Below, one piece after another: positions 8,388 through 10,111 of a stretch of DNA of 10,111 nucleotides. The DNA is taken from contig JAHEDM010000046.1 of NCBI GenBank assembly GCA_024641205.1, forward strand, positions 1-10,111, read 5' to 3'. The notes beneath the pieces were generated by a model, which made no database searches, was not told where the DNA came from, and worked only from the letters and a program-made list of their open reading frames with translations. This stretch comes from Actinomycetes bacterium (GTDB lineage Bacteria > Actinomycetota > Acidimicrobiia > Spongiisociales > UBA4744). Positions within the stretch are counted from its first letter, which is position 1; each line of letters starts with the position of its first letter. The translations under genes were made by a program, and so were the position numbers.

Positions 8388-8401
8388 GTTGACCAGGGTT
8401 T

Positions 8402-8452
8402 CTTGACACGCGTCAAGTAGCGTCTTTGTTGCCGTTCTTGACTGTTGTCAAG
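8402..8452. repeat. Two perfect palindromes CTTGAC-N4-GTCAAG, 35 bp apart
   Basis: CTTGAC-acgc-GTCAAG lies at 8402-8417 and CTTGAC-tgtt-GTCAAG at 8437-8452. The six-base arms are identical in both copies while the four-base spacers differ, which is what two binding sites for one dimeric regulator would look like. Centre-to-centre distance is 35 bp. Further TTGAC/GTCAA half sites lie close by: TTGACC at 8389, the near-palindrome CCTTGGTCAAGG at 8234-8245, and CTTGAC-type sequence inside the riboswitch region. As RNA each copy could also form a six-pair hairpin with a four-base loop, so they might serve as tandem terminators or processing stems behind the tRNA; only the first is followed by a mildly T-rich run (tctttgtt). 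The pattern is seen; its role is not known. Confidence 0.6.
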
Positions 8453-8481
8453 GTGTCATGAACGCAGTTAGTCGTCGGGAA

Positions 8482-8550
8482 CCAGCGGCAGCTGGCTTCG
8501 CGCTCGTGTGCCCCTAGGACCCGGTCCGCGCCCCTACGGAACCCCGAGCG
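8482..8550. other. Nested inverted and direct repeats, possible structured RNA
   Basis: CCAGC-GGCA-GCTGG (8482-8495) is a five-pair stem with a four-base loop. Next, CGCTCG (8501-8506) and CGAGCG (8545-8550) can close a larger domain. Its centre has GGAC-CCG-GTCC (8517-8527), flanked on both sides by the direct repeat GCCCCTA (8510-8516 and 8530-8536). Two identical C-rich single-stranded segments would thus sit on either side of an inner hairpin. In this GC-rich DNA some of the pairing can arise by chance. Strand and transcription are unknown. Confidence 0.3.
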
Positions 8551-9039
8551 GTCCGGTTCTCTCCTCCTTTGTTTCCTCCCTGGTGTCCTGCAACGGCCGC
8601 TGTTGCCCCCATGCATCGTGCCTTCTCCAAAAGCACCGCCACGATCCCGAGACACAAATCATCAGCTGAAGCCCCAATTCATGCGTGCTGGCCCGATTCC
8701 GGGGATACTGGGGCCTATGGAATTGTCGAATCGGACTGGATGGCAGGTGACGGATGCCCCCTGTTCGGTATTGGTTTCTGGTGGCAGAAGGCCGGCTGAT
8801 CGAAGTACGTTCAGGCCGGTTTCGGTGATGGTCCCACCGGCGATTCCTTTGCGAAGCGGATGAGTGAGATACTTGCTAATAGGAATAGGTAGAGGATTAC
8901 TTAGTAAAACTCGTTTCGGTGGTCGGACCAGAAATCGCCACAAATCGCTGGGGTCACGGCCGTCTGCCGGGTGCTGCCGCAAACGAAACAACTGGGAGGG
9001 TCGCTGGGTGGCGGCAGGTGGCATGCGTCCATTGGCGCT

Positions 9040-9055
9040 GTCACTTTTCTGTGAC
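9040..9055. promoter_or_regulatory. Palindrome GTCAC-N6-GTGAC, possible operator
   Basis: GTCAC (9040-9044), the spacer TTTTCT and GTGAC (9051-9055) form a perfect five-base inverted repeat about 150 bp before the start of the secreted-protein gene. The size and spacing fit a dimeric helix-turn-helix regulator, and the arms resemble CRP/FNR-type half sites in inverted order. No promoter boxes could be placed reliably next to it. This is a weak call from symmetry alone. Confidence 0.3.
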
Positions 9056-9162
9056 GTTTGCCCCTATCAGCGGTCCGTTACATGAGCGCAAGCTGAACAG
9101 CAGTAGTGGTGCAGGGGAAGGCACCATCTGGCCGGTGCGGCCTGTGAGGGAGGGGTTGCCGG

Positions 9163-9197
9163 CCCTGTGGGATTCCGTTGCTGGGAAACAGGGGAGG
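9163..9197 (+). promoter_or_regulatory. Leader hairpin overlapping the Shine-Dalgarno of the secreted-protein gene
   Basis: CCCTGT (9163-9168) is complementary to ACAGGG (9188-9193). Inside it TTCC (9173-9176) pairs with GGAA (9184-9187), giving a ten-pair bulged hairpin with a seven-base loop. Its 3' arm overlaps the first three bases of the strong Shine-Dalgarno GGGGAGG (9191-9197), which lies seven bases before the ATG. A second hairpin, GCACC (9121-9125) with GGTGC (9134-9138), precedes it. Folding could limit ribosome access. I could not match the leader to a known riboswitch class. Confidence 0.4.
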
Positions 9198-9204
9198 TCC
9201 GATC

Positions 9205-10111
9205 ATGTCCGGAGGCAAACACGGTGTGCTGCGTGAGGTTCGGCGGGACCGCACGTTCGTGGTGTTGACGGTTGTGGCGATGCTGGCTGCGCTGGTGGTG
9301 TTACCTGGGGCGGCAGCGGCGTCAGACACGCCCGACCCTGCCTCTGTGACGGTTGCCGGTTCGTTGCAGTACGAGTTGGGCTGTCCTGGTGACTGGCAGC
9401 CCGATTGCGTCGCCACTTATCTGGAGTACGACGCCGGTGATGGTGTTTGGCAGGGAGCGTTCTCGGTGCCCGCCGGGTTCTGGGAGTACAAGGCTGCCCT
9501 GAACGACTCGTGGGACGAGAACTACGGGGCGGACGCCGGGTTCAACGGCCGGAACATCGACTTCGATCTCGGCGACGCGACCTCTGTGAAGTTCTTCTAC
9601 GACCATGAGACCCATTGGATCACCGACAGCCACAGTTCGGTGATCGCTACGGCAGTCGGGAGTTTTCAGTCCGAGTTGGGTTGTTCGGGGGATTGGGATC
9701 CGGGTTGTTTGCGGTCGTGGCTTCAGGACCCCGACGGTGACAACACCTACGCCTTCTCCACCGACGCTATCCCGGTGGGGAGCTACGAGGTCAAGGTCGC
9801 CATCGACGAGAGTTGGGACGAGAACTACGGCGCCGGTGGAGTCCAAAACGGGCCGAACATTCCGTTCGCCGTGGCGGTCGCAAACAGCACAGTCATCTTC
9901 GTTTACGACCCGGTGACACACATCCTCGACATCTCCGTTTCACCCAATACCCCGCCGGTGGCGGATCCGAACGGCCCCTATGTGTGGACTATGGGGGTAT
10001 CGGTGAGTTTCGATGGGACTGGCTCCTGGGACCCGGAGAACAGTGCGTTGACGTTCGACTGGGATTTCGGTGATGGCAGCCCTCCGGGAACCGACGCAGG
10101 ACCGACACCCG
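9205..10111 (+). CDS. Secreted protein with two X25 (pullulanase-associated) modules and a PKD domain, 3'-truncated
   Basis: An ATG at 9205, seven bases after GGGGAGG, opens a frame that stays free of stops for 302 codons to the window edge. The start is basic (REVRRDR), followed by a hydrophobic core (FVVLTVVAMLAALVVL) and PGAAAAS. A signal peptide is thus clear, with likely cleavage after Ala39. Two modules of about 100 residues follow, at roughly 48-145 and 148-245. Each has an SLQYELGC/SFQSELGC start, a CxGDWxPxC pair (Cys60/Cys68 and Cys160/Cys168), SWDENYGA, and a final FxYDxxTH strand. These are marks of the X25 domain found in pullulanases and other extracellular enzymes. From about residue 249, NTPPVADPNGPYV and LTFDWDFGDG mark a PKD domain. 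The protein is exported and probably large. X25 suggests glucan or surface binding, but the catalytic part, if any, lies beyond the window, so the activity is open: glycosidase, extracellular nuclease or a surface adhesin are all possible. Confidence 0.92.
   Translation, partial: MSGGKHGVLREVRRDRTFVVLTVVAMLAALVVLPGAAAASDTPDPASVTVAGSLQYELGCPGDWQPDCVATYLEYDAGDGVWQGAFSVPAGFWEYKAALNDSWDENYGADAGFNGRNIDFDLGDATSVKFFYDHETHWITDSHSSVIATAVGSFQSELGCSGDWDPGCLRSWLQDPDGDNTYAFSTDAIPVGSYEVKVAIDESWDENYGAGGVQNGPNIPFAVAVANSTVIFVYDPVTHILDISVSPNTPPVADPNGPYVWTMGVSVSFDGTGSWDPENSALTFDWDFGDGSPPGTDAGPTP

Larger units (their letters stand above)
8388..9204. other. 817-bp stretch without a convincing gene between tRNA-Arg and the secreted-protein gene
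   Basis: Several open frames of 60-120 codons cross this stretch on both strands, but none has recognisable domains or a clear ribosome site, and their composition looks like read-through of GC-rich DNA. What can be seen, left to right: two CTTGAC-type palindromes; a nested stem-loop region near 8482-8550; a pyrimidine-rich run with CTCCTCC repeats around 8558-8580; an AT-rich island at 8866-8910 containing the imperfect palindrome TTACTTAGTAA and a doubled AATAGG; a GTCAC/GTGAC palindrome near 9040; and a structured leader immediately before the next gene. The AT-rich island and the downstream palindrome are the likeliest places for promoter or operator sites of the secreted-protein gene, but no well-spaced -35/-10 pair was found. 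Confidence 0.6.

Noticed and set aside
8458..8517. 19-codon frame (MNAVSRREPAAAGFALVCP) after the second palindrome, as a leader peptide
   Set aside because: No gene follows within several hundred bases and no run of regulatory codons is present.
8413..8655. 80-codon open frame on the minus strand overlapping the twin palindromes
   Set aside because: Composition is arginine/glycine-rich, no ribosome site, and it runs through the inverted repeats; more likely non-coding.
8662..9024. 120-codon open frame on the minus strand in the long gap
   Set aside because: No recognised domain, no clear Shine-Dalgarno and proline/arginine-rich low-information sequence; it crosses the AT-rich island and looks like a chance frame.
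9100..9204. Leader of the secreted-protein gene as a cobalamin, c-di-GMP or c-di-AMP riboswitch
   Set aside because: The conserved core sequences of those classes were looked for by eye and not found; only generic hairpins are seen.

Overview
The window is GC-rich (roughly 60% or more by eye) with compact bacterial genes. It fits a high-GC actinobacterium, possibly of the Acidimicrobiia type. This rests on codon use, the type of MetH and the secreted X25/PKD protein, and it is an inference, not a proven assignment. The left two thirds are ordinary housekeeping and accessory genes. The right third holds RNA elements, a long gene-free stretch and the start of a large secreted protein.

Layout: (1) bp 1-1769, plus strand: the 3' part of an NHLRC2-like protein with a thioredoxin-like domain, a six-bladed NHL beta-propeller and a C-terminal beta domain; its 5' end lies outside the window. 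(2) bp 8083-1814, minus strand: three genes in one direction, in transcription order metH (cobalamin-dependent methionine synthase), a DUF885-family putative zinc metallopeptidase, and an uncharacterised terpenoid-cyclase-like alpha/alpha-toroid protein. The gaps are 70 and 80 bp, so co-transcription is possible but not shown. (3) bp 8084-8243, minus strand: the metH control region, made of a promoter, an S-box (SAM-I family) riboswitch without the usual P4 helix, and an apparent translational switch that can hide the metH Shine-Dalgarno. (4) bp 8310-8387, plus strand: tRNA-Arg(ACG), divergent from metH. (5) bp 8388-9204: 817 bp with no convincing gene but several ordered elements: two CTTGAC-N4-GTCAAG palindromes, a nested stem-loop region, an AT-rich island, a GTCAC-N6-GTGAC palindrome and a hairpin overlapping a Shine-Dalgarno. 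(6) bp 9205 to the right edge, plus strand: an open reading frame for a secreted protein with two X25 (pullulanase-associated) modules followed by a PKD domain, cut off by the window edge.

The clearest functional unit is the metH feedback loop. MetH makes methionine, the precursor of S-adenosylmethionine. The upstream aptamer should sense S-adenosylmethionine and shut off MetH translation, and the MetH C-terminal domain itself uses S-adenosylmethionine to reactivate oxidised cobalamin. I do not see a clear multi-gene undescribed system such as a defence island, CRISPR array or biosynthetic cluster. The best candidates for new biology are the P4-less riboswitch with its translational platform, the paired palindromes behind the tRNA, and the structured leader of the secreted protein.
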